Source: Lewinellaceae bacterium (GTDB lineage Bacteria > Bacteroidota > Bacteroidia > Chitinophagales > Saprospiraceae). Taken from it: a DNA stretch of 64,000 nucleotides. The position numbers and the translations under genes are program-made. Shown in pieces: positions 44,325 through 52,266 of this stretch; the first letter of the stretch is position 1, and each line of letters begins with the position of its first letter. The notes under the pieces were generated by a model. That model did no database searches and was not told where the DNA came from. It saw only the letters and a program-made list of their open reading frames with translations. The DNA lies in assembly GCA_020636445.1 (NCBI GenBank), contig JACJXV010000004.1, positions 1-64,000 of the forward strand, given 5' to 3'.

Positions 44325-45074
44325 ATGATATTACGCAGTGAAAATCTGGTAAAATTTTACGGGAAACGACAGGTAGTACGCAACGTTTCGCTGGAAGTTA
44401 ACCAAGGGGAGATTGTAGGCTTGCTCGGCCCCAATGGCGCTGGCAAAACGACTACCTTCTACATGGTCGTTGGGTTTATCCGACCTAACGAGGGGCAGGT
44501 TTTTCTGAATGACGAAGAAATTACTAACCTCCCAATGTACAAGCGGGCCCAGAAGGGAATTGGCTACTTACCCCAGGAAGCTTCGGTTTTTCGTAAACTC
44601 TCGGTGGAAGACAATATCAAGGCGGTGCTTGAAATGACGCACCTGAGTAAAGCCGAGCAACGCGATAAACTGGAGTCACTGGTAGACGAATTCGGCCTGG
44701 AAAAGGTGCGCCGCAGCCGCGGGGATACCTTGTCCGGCGGCGAACGCCGGCGTACTGAAATTGCCCGGGCCCTGGCTGTTGATCCGCACTTCATTCTGCT
44801 GGACGAGCCCTTCGCCGGGATTGACCCGATTGCGGTGGAGGATATTCAGTATATCGTAGCCAAATTGAAGACGAAAAATATCGGAATTCTGATCACCGAC
44901 CACAACGTCCAGGAAACCCTGTCGATCACCGATCGGGCTTACCTCATGTTCGAAGGAGGAATTCTGAAGGCCGGCACTGCTGAAGAACTGGCAGCCGATG
45001 AACTGGTGCGGAAAGTTTATCTGGGCAAGAACTTCGAGTTGCGCCGCAAAGTGATGGACCTTAACCAGCAATAA
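44325..45074 (+). CDS. lptB: LPS export ABC transporter ATP-binding protein LptB
   Basis: A 249-residue ATPase that powers LPS extraction from the inner membrane with LptF/G. Walker A G-P-N-G-A-G-K-T is at residues 35-42, signature L-S-G-G-E-R-R-R, Walker B F-I-L-L-D-E-P-F-A-G, and H-loop in I-T-D-H-N-V-Q-E-T. The sequence Y-L-P-Q-E-A-S-V-F-R-K-L-S is characteristic of LptB. lptC is 14 kb away. Confidence 0.95.
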   Translation: MILRSENLVKFYGKRQVVRNVSLEVNQGEIVGLLGPNGAGKTTTFYMVVGFIRPNEGQVFLNDEEITNLPMYKRAQKGIGYLPQEASVFRKLSVEDNIKAVLEMTHLSKAEQRDKLESLVDEFGLEKVRRSRGDTLSGGERRRTEIARALAVDPHFILLDEPFAGIDPIAVEDIQYIVAKLKTKNIGILITDHNVQETLSITDRAYLMFEGGILKAGTAEELAADELVRKVYLGKNFELRRKVMDLNQQ

Positions 45075-45084
45075 TTGGGTGAAT

Positions 45085-45357
45085 ATGCGCCGACTACCTG
45101 TATGGATAGGAATACTGGCACTAGCTTTTAGCGGCAGCGGTTGTTCCGAACCCCCACCGCTAAAGCTGACCGCCGCGCAACGCGACCAGGTGGATACGCT
45201 CTACCTCGACCAGGTGGCTGTACTGGGAAAAGAATTGGACAGCCTTTGCACGCTACAGACCCCGGAACGCGTCCAGCAATTGGTAGATTCATTACTGGAG
45301 GCTAGGCGACAAGAAGAAGAATTATTGCGGCAACGCTATCTAAAGTCGCAGCAATGA
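45085..45357 (+). CDS. Small lipoprotein of unknown function
   Basis: A 90-residue protein (ATG at 45085; GTG at 45079 also possible). Lipobox G-S-G-C follows a hydrophobic signal. The mature part is highly charged with heptad-like leucines (L-V-D-S-L-L-E-A-R-R-Q-E-E-E-L-L), suggesting a coiled coil. It lies 10 bases behind lptB and overlaps the next lipoprotein gene by 4 bases (ATGA). Unknown family. Confidence 0.65.
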   Translation: MRRLPVWIGILALAFSGSGCSEPPPLKLTAAQRDQVDTLYLDQVAVLGKELDSLCTLQTPERVQQLVDSLLEARRQEEELLRQRYLKSQQ

Positions 45358-45716
45358 AAATGACCTATCCTCCTCATAAAAAAATCCTGCTTCTCCTTGC
45401 CCTTGTCGGCATGTTCCTTCCCTCTTGCCTGGACCGGGAAGAATATTCTGCTGAGGATATTCAGGCCCTGATCAACGAGGAAGTTGCTAAACGAATCGAT
45501 GATTTCAAACGAATAAAGCTGGAGCGTTGTGAAGAAACAGCCCTGAAAGAGGCGAACCGCATTGTGGATTCACTGCTCATCGAACAGGCTTTTTTCGAGC
45601 GGGATACCTTCTTTCGGCCGGACAAACCCAATAAGCCTGAACGGCCCGTAATTAAGCAACTAGGGGATTCTCTGCCCTTGAAACCCTTATTTCAACGCAA
45701 AGACACCCTGCAGTGA
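45354..45716 (+). CDS. Small lipoprotein of unknown function
   Basis: A 120-residue protein with lipobox L-P-S-C after the signal segment K-I-L-L-L-L-A-L-V-G-M-F. The mature part is charged, E/K-rich and helical, ending Q-R-K-D-T-L-Q, with recurring I-V-D-S-L-L-I-E elements that resemble those in the gene just upstream. The two may be a tandem duplicated pair. Together with lptB they form an operon; function unknown. Confidence 0.65.
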   Translation: MKMTYPPHKKILLLLALVGMFLPSCLDREEYSAEDIQALINEEVAKRIDDFKRIKLERCEETALKEANRIVDSLLIEQAFFERDTFFRPDKPNKPERPVIKQLGDSLPLKPLFQRKDTLQ

Positions 45717-45868
45717 CTTGCGACCGACACCTTTCTGCGCGGCTGGCGTCAAAACAGGCTGTCCGCTCTTTTTTCTGTGAAAAATTTAGCAAATTTGTGG
45801 GCTGGCAGGCATAACCCCTGCGGAGGGAAGCACCCTTAAGCCAGTCACAAGGATTAAATCATCCGATT

Positions 45869-46867
45869 ATGTATACGGTGGATATTGAGGCACTCAATCA
45901 GCAGATTTACCTGGATAGTGCTTTTGTGGAGGATTTACGGCAGGAAACGGGCCGGGTTATTGTGGGCCAGGATACCATGGTTGAAAGGCTCCTGCTTGGG
46001 TTGTTGACTCGCGGGCATGTTCTTCTGGAAGGGTTACCGGGCCTGGCTAAAACCCTGGCCATTAAAACCCTGGCCCAGGCTATCCATGCCCAGTTCAGCC
46101 GTATCCAGTTTACGCCGGACCTGCTGCCCGCAGATATCATCGGAACGATGATTTACAATCCCAGCAAAAATGAATTTACGGTCCGCAAAGGACCTGTTTT
46201 TGCCAATTTCATCCTCGCTGATGAAATTAACCGGGCCCCGGCCAAAGTGCAAAGCGCCCTGCTGGAAGCTATGCAGGAACGCCAGGTAACCATCGGTAAT
46301 GAAACGTTTCGCCTGGAGGAGCCTTTCCTGGTACTGGCAACCCAAAACCCCATTGAACAGGAAGGAACCTACCCCTTGCCCGAAGCACAGGTAGACCGCT
46401 TTATGCTTAAAGTCAAAATCGACTATCCAACCAAGGAAGAAGAGCGGGAAATTATTCGGCGTAATCTGCAGGAAGAAACCCTTGGTGCAACGGTAAAACC
46501 CGTTGTTCAGCCTAAGGATATTCTGCGTGCCCGGGAATCGGTTCGCAAAGTGTACATGGATGAAAAGATAGAGCGCTATATTCTGGACATTGTTTTTGCC
46601 ACTCGTAATCCGGCGGAATTTGGCTTGAAGGCATTGGAGCCTCTGATTCAATACGGAGGTTCCCCCCGGGCAAGCATCAGCCTGGCCATTGCCGGCAAAG
46701 CGTATGCTTTCCTCCAGCGCCGTGGGTTTGTCATTCCCGAGGATATTCGCGCCATTTGCCATGATGTATTACGGCACCGGATCGGACTGACCTACGAAGC
46801 GGAAGCGGAGAACATCACCCAGGAAGATATCATCAACCGCATTCTGAATACCGTAGAAGTACCCTAA
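45869..46867 (+). CDS. MoxR-family AAA+ ATPase
   Basis: A 332-residue chaperone-like ATPase: Walker A G-L-P-G-L-A-K-T, Walker B F-I-L-A-D-E-I-N-R-A-P, then S-A-L-L-E-A-M-Q-E-R-Q-V and N-P-I-E-Q-E-G-T-Y-P-L-P-E as sensor regions. MoxR proteins fold or activate vWA-domain partners. The partners follow in order in the operon: DUF58, membrane protein, BatA, BatB, BatC, BatD. In Bacteroidota this system supports oxidative-stress/aerotolerance or envelope integrity, as described for Bacteroides (Bat). Confidence 0.95.
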   Translation: MYTVDIEALNQQIYLDSAFVEDLRQETGRVIVGQDTMVERLLLGLLTRGHVLLEGLPGLAKTLAIKTLAQAIHAQFSRIQFTPDLLPADIIGTMIYNPSKNEFTVRKGPVFANFILADEINRAPAKVQSALLEAMQERQVTIGNETFRLEEPFLVLATQNPIEQEGTYPLPEAQVDRFMLKVKIDYPTKEEEREIIRRNLQEETLGATVKPVVQPKDILRARESVRKVYMDEKIERYILDIVFATRNPAEFGLKALEPLIQYGGSPRASISLAIAGKAYAFLQRRGFVIPEDIRAICHDVLRHRIGLTYEAEAENITQEDIINRILNTVEVP

Positions 46868-46913
46868 ACCCGGAAATTTCCGGCTTGACACTCCCGTTAA
46901 ACCACACGGCCGT

Positions 46914-47783
46914 ATGGAAACGAGTGAACTCCTCAAGAAGGTTCGCAAGATCGAAATTAAGACCAAAGGGCTGAGCAGGCATATCTTCTCAGGGGAGTAT
47001 CACAGTGCCTTCAAAGGCCGGGGCATGTCGTTCAGCGAAGTGCGCAACTACCAGTACGGGGATGATATTCGCAATATCGATTGGAATGTTACTGCCCGTA
47101 CCGGCGACCCACACGTCAAAATCTTTGAAGAAGAACGGGAGCTGACAGTGATGCTCCTCGTGGATGTCAGCCGCTCTTCCTTGTTTGGGAGTGTAGCGCA
47201 AGTTAAAGCAGAAATTATCATTGAAATCTGCGCGCTGCTGGCCTTTTCTGCAATCACCAATAACGACAAAGTAGGCGTTTTGCTTTTTAGTGATCGCATC
47301 GAGCGGTTTATTCCGCCCAAAAAAGGAAAATCCCATATCCTGCGGATTATCCGGGAACTACTGGACTGTGAACCCGCCGGACATGGAACAGATATTGGCC
47401 TGGCCCTCGACTACCTTAATAATGTCCTGAAGAAACGAGCCATTTGCTTTGTTATCAGTGATTTTATTACCGAAGGCTACGAAAAGCCCTTGCAGATTGC
47501 GGCCCGCCGACATGATATGATCGGCATTCGGGTGACGGACCCGCGGGAGGCAGAACTTCCTGCCGTTGGTCTATTGCGCGCACTCGATGCGGAAACGGGC
47601 GAAGAACTATGGCTGGATACGGGGTCTAAAGCATTACGTGAACGCTATGCTCAGCGCTATGCCAACCAGTACCAGTATTTTCGTAGTATTTTCCTTAAAA
47701 ACGGTGCCGATATCGTTGATATCCCGGTTGATCGTCCTTACATCCAAACCTTACTCCAGTTTTTCCAAAAACGCGCTGCCTGA
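46914..47783 (+). CDS. DUF58 domain protein (vWA-like)
   Basis: A 289-residue protein with R-H-I-F-S-G-E-Y-H-S-A-F-K-G-R-G and Y-Q-Y-G-D-D-I-R-N-I-D-W-N-V-T-A-R, both typical of DUF58, and a vWA-like metal site D-V-S-R-S-S. It usually pairs with the MoxR gene, 46 bases upstream. The stop overlaps the next gene's ATG by one base. Confidence 0.92.
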   Translation: METSELLKKVRKIEIKTKGLSRHIFSGEYHSAFKGRGMSFSEVRNYQYGDDIRNIDWNVTARTGDPHVKIFEEERELTVMLLVDVSRSSLFGSVAQVKAEIIIEICALLAFSAITNNDKVGVLLFSDRIERFIPPKKGKSHILRIIRELLDCEPAGHGTDIGLALDYLNNVLKKRAICFVISDFITEGYEKPLQIAARRHDMIGIRVTDPREAELPAVGLLRALDAETGEELWLDTGSKALRERYAQRYANQYQYFRSIFLKNGADIVDIPVDRPYIQTLLQFFQKRAA

Positions 47784-48796
47784 TGAGGATGCCGGCTGGA
47801 TACCGATTTTTAGTACTTTTGCTGTTGGCAATAGCAGCACCCCAACTACTTGGTGCGCAGGTAAAGCTCAACGCCCGCCTGGATTCCATGGATATTTTAA
47901 TCGGGGATCAGGTAACCCTGGTATTGGATTTCAGCCATCCGGCGACCCATCATGTCGTCAGTCTGGGGCTGGAAGCTATCCCCCGGGATTCCTCCCTGGA
48001 AGTAGTTCGCATTGGCCGGATCGATACCTTGTTTAATGGGAACGAAATCGTCATGCGCCAGCAGGTAATCTTAACTGCATTTCAACAGGGTGATTTTCAG
48101 GTGGGGCCTATTCCATTGATTTATGAATCATCAGGCCGTCAGGATACCGCCTACTTTCCGGCACAACCGCTGCGCGTTCGCTTGATTCCGGTAACAGCTG
48201 ACAGCACCGATATTCAGCCCATTAAAGATATTTGGCGGGAGCCTGTAAAATTTAGCGATTTTCTGCCCTGGATGATCGGGATTGGTGCTCTCCTCGCGCT
48301 GGGGTTGCTTTTCTTCTGGTGGTGGCGCCAGCGTCAGCGGCCAGCAGCCGTTGACGTGCAACTACCCCCACGGCCCGCGCACGAAATTGCGTTGGAGAAA
48401 TTAGCTGCGCTCGAAAATGGGGGTTATCTGGAGCGTCGGCAATTCAAAACCTTTCAGTCGGAATTGACCTTTATTTTCCGGGAATACCTGGAAGGACGCT
48501 TTGGGCTTGCTGCCCTGGAGTTACCCTCTGCCCAGTTGCTGCGGGAAATGCAACGCTCGGCCACTGCTCCCGACTGGATTGAACGCCTGCGGTCCTGGTT
48601 GACCATGGCTGATTTGGTTAAGTTTGCCAAAGCCGAGCCGCCGGTATCGTTTCACCAGGAGTCGTTGCACTACGTACGGGAATTTATTACGGAAACGCAA
48701 GCACACCCCGAATCAACAGGAGCCGAACAGATAGATGATACATCCATCGGAGATGAAAATACGCCTTCGCAAACGGATGATGCCATCACCGAATAA
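47783..48796 (+). CDS. Membrane protein of the Bat operon
   Basis: A 337-residue protein with a signal peptide (1-25) and a beta-domain (about 28-150) followed by one membrane helix at about residues 160-178 (M-I-G-I-G-A-L-L-A-L-G-L-L-F-F) and a cytoplasmic helical segment (L-Q-S-E-L-T-F-I-F-R-E-Y-L-E-G). It occupies the position between DUF58 and BatA, where a DUF4381-like/BatD-like protein usually sits. Its single anchor plus soluble C-terminus suggests that it couples a periplasmic to a cytoplasmic domain. Confidence 0.75.
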   Translation: MRMPAGYRFLVLLLLAIAAPQLLGAQVKLNARLDSMDILIGDQVTLVLDFSHPATHHVVSLGLEAIPRDSSLEVVRIGRIDTLFNGNEIVMRQQVILTAFQQGDFQVGPIPLIYESSGRQDTAYFPAQPLRVRLIPVTADSTDIQPIKDIWREPVKFSDFLPWMIGIGALLALGLLFFWWWRQRQRPAAVDVQLPPRPAHEIALEKLAALENGGYLERRQFKTFQSELTFIFREYLEGRFGLAALELPSAQLLREMQRSATAPDWIERLRSWLTMADLVKFAKAEPPVSFHQESLHYVREFITETQAHPESTGAEQIDDTSIGDENTPSQTDDAITE

Positions 48797-48821
48797 CGCT
48801 TTGTAGCGATAAAGAAAACTA

Positions 48822-49835
48822 ATGGTACTAAGCTGGACCATACGCAATGTCGAATTGATGCATCCCTGGATGCTCCTGCTCCTGTTGTTGCTGCCCTTGT
48901 TTTGGGTGTTGTTTCAGCGGCAGCGTCGACAGCGGTATACCCCGCTACAGCTTTCCAGTCTGGCTGAACTCCAGGCCGTCAATACTTGGCGCAGCCGCCT
49001 GCGCCCCTGGCTTCCGCTGCTACGGGTTTTGGCGTATTGCCTGATTGTCATTGCGCTGGCCAGGCCCCGCATTCCCTTGCAAGAGGAAGAAATCAAAGCA
49101 GAGGGGATCGACATCATGATGGTCATGGACTTGTCGAGTAGTATGCTTGCCCAGGATTTTCAACCGGATCGCCTGGAGGTAAGCAAGCGGGTTGCTGCCG
49201 AGTTTATCGATAAGCGCCCCTACGACCGGATTGGGCTCGTTGTCTTTGCCGGGGAGGCCTTTACCCAATGCCCGCTGACTACGGATCACCGGGTACTTCA
49301 GGATTTTCTCAGTCAATTATCCTGCGGTGTTTTAGAGGATGGCACTGCCATCGGGATGGGGCTCGGTACCGCTCTCAATCGGATCAAAGACAGTGAGGCG
49401 ACCAGCAAGGTTGTTATCTTACTCACCGATGGGGTTAATAATGCCGGTTATCTCAAGCCCATTACGGCGGCAGAAATAGCCCGGGAATTTTCCGTCCGGG
49501 TATATACCATTGGTGTTGGTTCAACGGGTGATGCCCTCACCCCGGTAAGCCGGCGCAGCGATGGCCGGTATACCTTCGGATTAGCCCGGGTAGAGATTGA
49601 CGAAACCCTCCTGGAAAATATTGCCCAAATGACCGGGGGGAGATATTTCCGGGCTACCAGCGCGGAAGGACTTAAGAGTATCTACGAAGAGATCGATACG
49701 TTGGAAAAAACAGAAATAGAAGTCACGGTAGTCCGCCGCTATAGTGAGGTGTTTTACGCCTGGCTCGGCGCCGCTTTGGTCTTGTTGTTCCTGGAGGTAC
49801 TTTTGCGTTTTTCCATTTTTCGTTCGATTCCATAA
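48822..49835 (+). CDS. batA: vWA-domain protein BatA
   Basis: A 337-residue membrane protein with two N-terminal helices (about 14-30 and 65-85), a vWA domain whose metal site is D-L-S-S-S-M (residues 106-111), and a C-terminal membrane helix (about 312-332). The N-terminus W-M-L-L-L-L-L-L-L-P is typical. BatA and BatB form a vWA pair in the inner membrane, and MoxR is the putative activator. Conserved in Bacteroides aerotolerance; direct function here is inference. Confidence 0.88.
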   Translation: MVLSWTIRNVELMHPWMLLLLLLLPLFWVLFQRQRRQRYTPLQLSSLAELQAVNTWRSRLRPWLPLLRVLAYCLIVIALARPRIPLQEEEIKAEGIDIMMVMDLSSSMLAQDFQPDRLEVSKRVAAEFIDKRPYDRIGLVVFAGEAFTQCPLTTDHRVLQDFLSQLSCGVLEDGTAIGMGLGTALNRIKDSEATSKVVILLTDGVNNAGYLKPITAAEIAREFSVRVYTIGVGSTGDALTPVSRRSDGRYTFGLARVEIDETLLENIAQMTGGRYFRATSAEGLKSIYEEIDTLEKTEIEVTVVRRYSEVFYAWLGAALVLLFLEVLLRFSIFRSIP

Positions 49836-49847
49836 AACTGCACACAG

Positions 49848-50876
49848 ATGTTTCGTTTTGCCCACGGTGAATATTTATACCTGCTTCTGCTGCTACCTTT
49901 GGTGGCGGCAGCCTACGGGTATGCACAGCGGGAACGGCGGCGTGCCTTAGCTCAGTTTGGCAATCCGGAGCTACTGACCCGCCAAACGCTGGAATCATCG
50001 CGGGTAAAGCCCCTGACCAAACTCTTGCTCTGGTTGCTGGCACTGGCTTTTTTTATTGTGGGCTGGGCAAATCCGCAAATGGGTTCCAAGCGTGAAACCG
50101 TTCGCAGTAAGGGTTTCGACCTCCTGATTGCCCTGGATGTTTCCCAAAGTATGATGGCGGAAGATGTAACTCCCAATCGCCTGGATCGCGCCCGGCGACT
50201 GGCTTCCGACCTCATTGGCGAACTGCGGGGTAACCGCATGGGGCTGATTATTTTTGCTGGTAGTGCCTATCTGGCCATTCCGCTGACCAGCGATTATGGA
50301 GCCCTGGTTCAATACCTGCGTTCCGTATCTACAGATATGCTTTCTGCCCAGGGTACCAATTTTGCGGGAGCTATCGACCTGGCAGCGGGTTCATTCTCCA
50401 AGGACAATCAACATTATAAGGCCCTGGTGGTTATCAGCGACGGCGAAAACCATGAAGATGGCGCACTCGAAGCAGCCCGCAATGCCCGCGAGCAGGGGAT
50501 GGTGATCCTGACAGTTGGGGTGGGAACTACCGAGGGAAGTTTTGTACCGGTTTTGTTAGGGCCTCAGCGGGATTACAAACGCGACGAAGCCGGCAACCCA
50601 GTACGTTCCAAACTGGAAGAAGCACTCCTGCAGGATTTGGCTAAAGCCGGCGATGGCGCTTACTTCCGGCTGGGGAATAACCAGGATGATCTCCTGGGGC
50701 CTCTTCGCAAAGAGTTAGACCGTGTAGAAAAACGCGAGGTAGAGCAACGGGTTTTCAGCGAATATGAAAGTTACTATCAATGGTTTATCGGATTAGGGTT
50801 ACTAATTTTACTGATTGAGTCGTTTATTACATACCGGCGGAGTAAATACTTCGCTCCGCAAGATTGGATAAAATAA
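49848..50876 (+). CDS. batB: vWA-domain protein BatB
   Basis: A 342-residue paralogue of the preceding protein: helices at about 8-22 and 57-75, the metal site D-V-S-Q-S-M, then a typical vWA sheet and a C-terminal helix (about 312-330). Overlap with the neighbouring gene is discussed there. Spacing of 12 bases from batA supports co-translation. Confidence 0.88.
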   Translation: MFRFAHGEYLYLLLLLPLVAAAYGYAQRERRRALAQFGNPELLTRQTLESSRVKPLTKLLLWLLALAFFIVGWANPQMGSKRETVRSKGFDLLIALDVSQSMMAEDVTPNRLDRARRLASDLIGELRGNRMGLIIFAGSAYLAIPLTSDYGALVQYLRSVSTDMLSAQGTNFAGAIDLAAGSFSKDNQHYKALVVISDGENHEDGALEAARNAREQGMVILTVGVGTTEGSFVPVLLGPQRDYKRDEAGNPVRSKLEEALLQDLAKAGDGAYFRLGNNQDDLLGPLRKELDRVEKREVEQRVFSEYESYYQWFIGLGLLILLIESFITYRRSKYFAPQDWIK

Positions 50877-50887
50877 TAGTGAAGCAT

Positions 50888-51661
50888 ATGATCTCCTGGC
50901 CAAGAATAGCATGGATTTCGGTACGAATAGGGATAACCGCAGGGATAGTTATCCTGACACTACCCCTGACCGGGCAGTCGGCCCACCGCGAATTGCGGGC
51001 GGGCGACCGGGAGTATAAAACAGAGGCTTTCCCCAATGCAGAGGAGGCCTATCGCAAATCATTGGAAAAAGATAAATCCAGTCGCGCCTGGTATAACCTG
51101 GGCAATGCCATTTATCAACAAGGTCGTTTCGAAGAATCTACAGACAAATACGTCAAGGCGCTGGAGCAAAACTTACCGCCCGGCGAACAGGCCGATGCCT
51201 ATTATAACCTTGGCAACTCCCTCTATAAACAAGGAAAATTAAAAGAGAGTATTGACGCGTACAAACGCGCCTTGCGTCTCAATCCCCAGGACGTTCCCAG
51301 TAAATACAACCTTTCGCTGGCACTGCAGCAATTACAACAACAGCAGCAACAACAACAGCAACAACAACAGCAGCAAGATCAGCAACAGGACCAGCAACAA
51401 CAAGACCAGTCCCAAAACACTGACCAGCAACAACAAGATCAGCAGCAAGACCAGCAGCAAAATCAACAACAACAGAATCAGCCTCAGAACGCGGATCAGC
51501 AACAGCAAGACCAACAGCAGCAAACGCCCCAACCCAACCAGCAAATGGACCGGCGGGAAGCAGAAGCCCTGCTGCGCATCATGGAGGAGGAAGAACGCAA
51601 AGTGCAGGCTAAATTGCGGCAGAATAATGCCAAACCTACGAAAACAAAAAAAGATTGGTAG
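50888..51661 (+). CDS. batC: TPR protein BatC with polyglutamine linker
   Basis: A 257-residue protein: N-terminal hydrophobic signal (about 5-28), two or three tetratricopeptide repeats (A-W-Y-N-L-G-N-A-I-Y-Q-Q-G-R-F, then Y-Y-N-L-G-N-S-L-Y-K-Q-G-K-L), and a 70-residue Gln/Asn/Asp-rich stretch (about 145-215) composed mainly of CAA/CAG codons. A charged helical tail follows. The start is set at the ATG at 50888; TTG at 50864 or GTG at 50879 would add residues. BatC is thought to complete the periplasmic scaffold with BatA/B. Confidence 0.82.
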   Translation: MISWPRIAWISVRIGITAGIVILTLPLTGQSAHRELRAGDREYKTEAFPNAEEAYRKSLEKDKSSRAWYNLGNAIYQQGRFEESTDKYVKALEQNLPPGEQADAYYNLGNSLYKQGKLKESIDAYKRALRLNPQDVPSKYNLSLALQQLQQQQQQQQQQQQQQDQQQDQQQQDQSQNTDQQQQDQQQDQQQNQQQQNQPQNADQQQQDQQQQTPQPNQQMDRREAEALLRIMEEEERKVQAKLRQNNAKPTKTKKDW

Positions 51662-51717
51662 CCCCGGAATAAACCTCGCGGCCCATCTTATCGTTTAACC
51701 AATAAACCAGCGGAATT

Positions 51718-52254
51718 ATGCGATATTATGCGACATTAGCCGGTCTGGTCGTCTTTCTTTGCACGGCAGGGCCAGCGCTCGGACAGCAAAAGCCAACCTT
51801 TCGGGTCGAAGTCAGTACCGATTCCGTACTCCTGGGTCATCATTTTCGGGCTGACTTTATTCTCGAAAATGCGCCGGGAGGAGAATTCTCGGCCCCGGAC
51901 TTCATCCCGGATTTCACCGTTCTGGCCGGACCTAATATGTCTTCTTCGTTTAGTATGATTAATGGTGCTGTTACGCAAAAGGTGACCTATACCTTTTTAC
52001 TGCAACCTGCAGAGATCGGTATTTTTTATCTTCAACCCGCAAGTATAGCCGTTAATGGCGATTTCCTGGAAACATCACCCGTGGAGATTCTGGTCGTTCC
52101 CAACCCTGATCAGCTTCCGCAGCCTGAAGAAAAACCGGGTAAAGAGTCCCTCTTTGGTTTTGACTCCGACCTATGGAACCCTTTTGATTTTCTCCAGCCA
52201 GCCCCACAAGCGGCCCAGCCGGCAAAAAAGAAAAGAAAGACCTATAAATTATAA
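51718..52254 (+). CDS. Short BatD-like protein (N-terminal domain only)
   Basis: A 178-residue protein with a signal peptide (1-22). Its body aligns by eye with the first domain of BatD in the next gene: F-T-V-L-A-G-P-N-M-S-S-S against F-I-V-L-A-G-P-S-R-S-M-S, M-I-N-G-A-V-T-Q-K against V-I-N-G-Q-M-A-S-E, and L-Q-P-A-E-I-G-I-F against L-Q-P-R-R-V-G-T-F. It then ends in a proline-rich, lysine-rich tail (K-K-K-R-K-T-Y-K-L). It has no membrane helix or C-terminal domain, so it is a soluble periplasmic version. A tandem duplication and truncation of batD is the simplest origin. Confidence 0.75.
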   Translation: MRYYATLAGLVVFLCTAGPALGQQKPTFRVEVSTDSVLLGHHFRADFILENAPGGEFSAPDFIPDFTVLAGPNMSSSFSMINGAVTQKVTYTFLLQPAEIGIFYLQPASIAVNGDFLETSPVEILVVPNPDQLPQPEEKPGKESLFGFDSDLWNPFDFLQPAPQAAQPAKKKRKTYKL

Positions 52255-52266
52255 AGCATACCGCGA

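Noticed and set aside
51332..51544. Leucine-rich minus-strand frame
   Set aside because: It is the antisense of the CAA/CAG polyglutamine stretch in batC.
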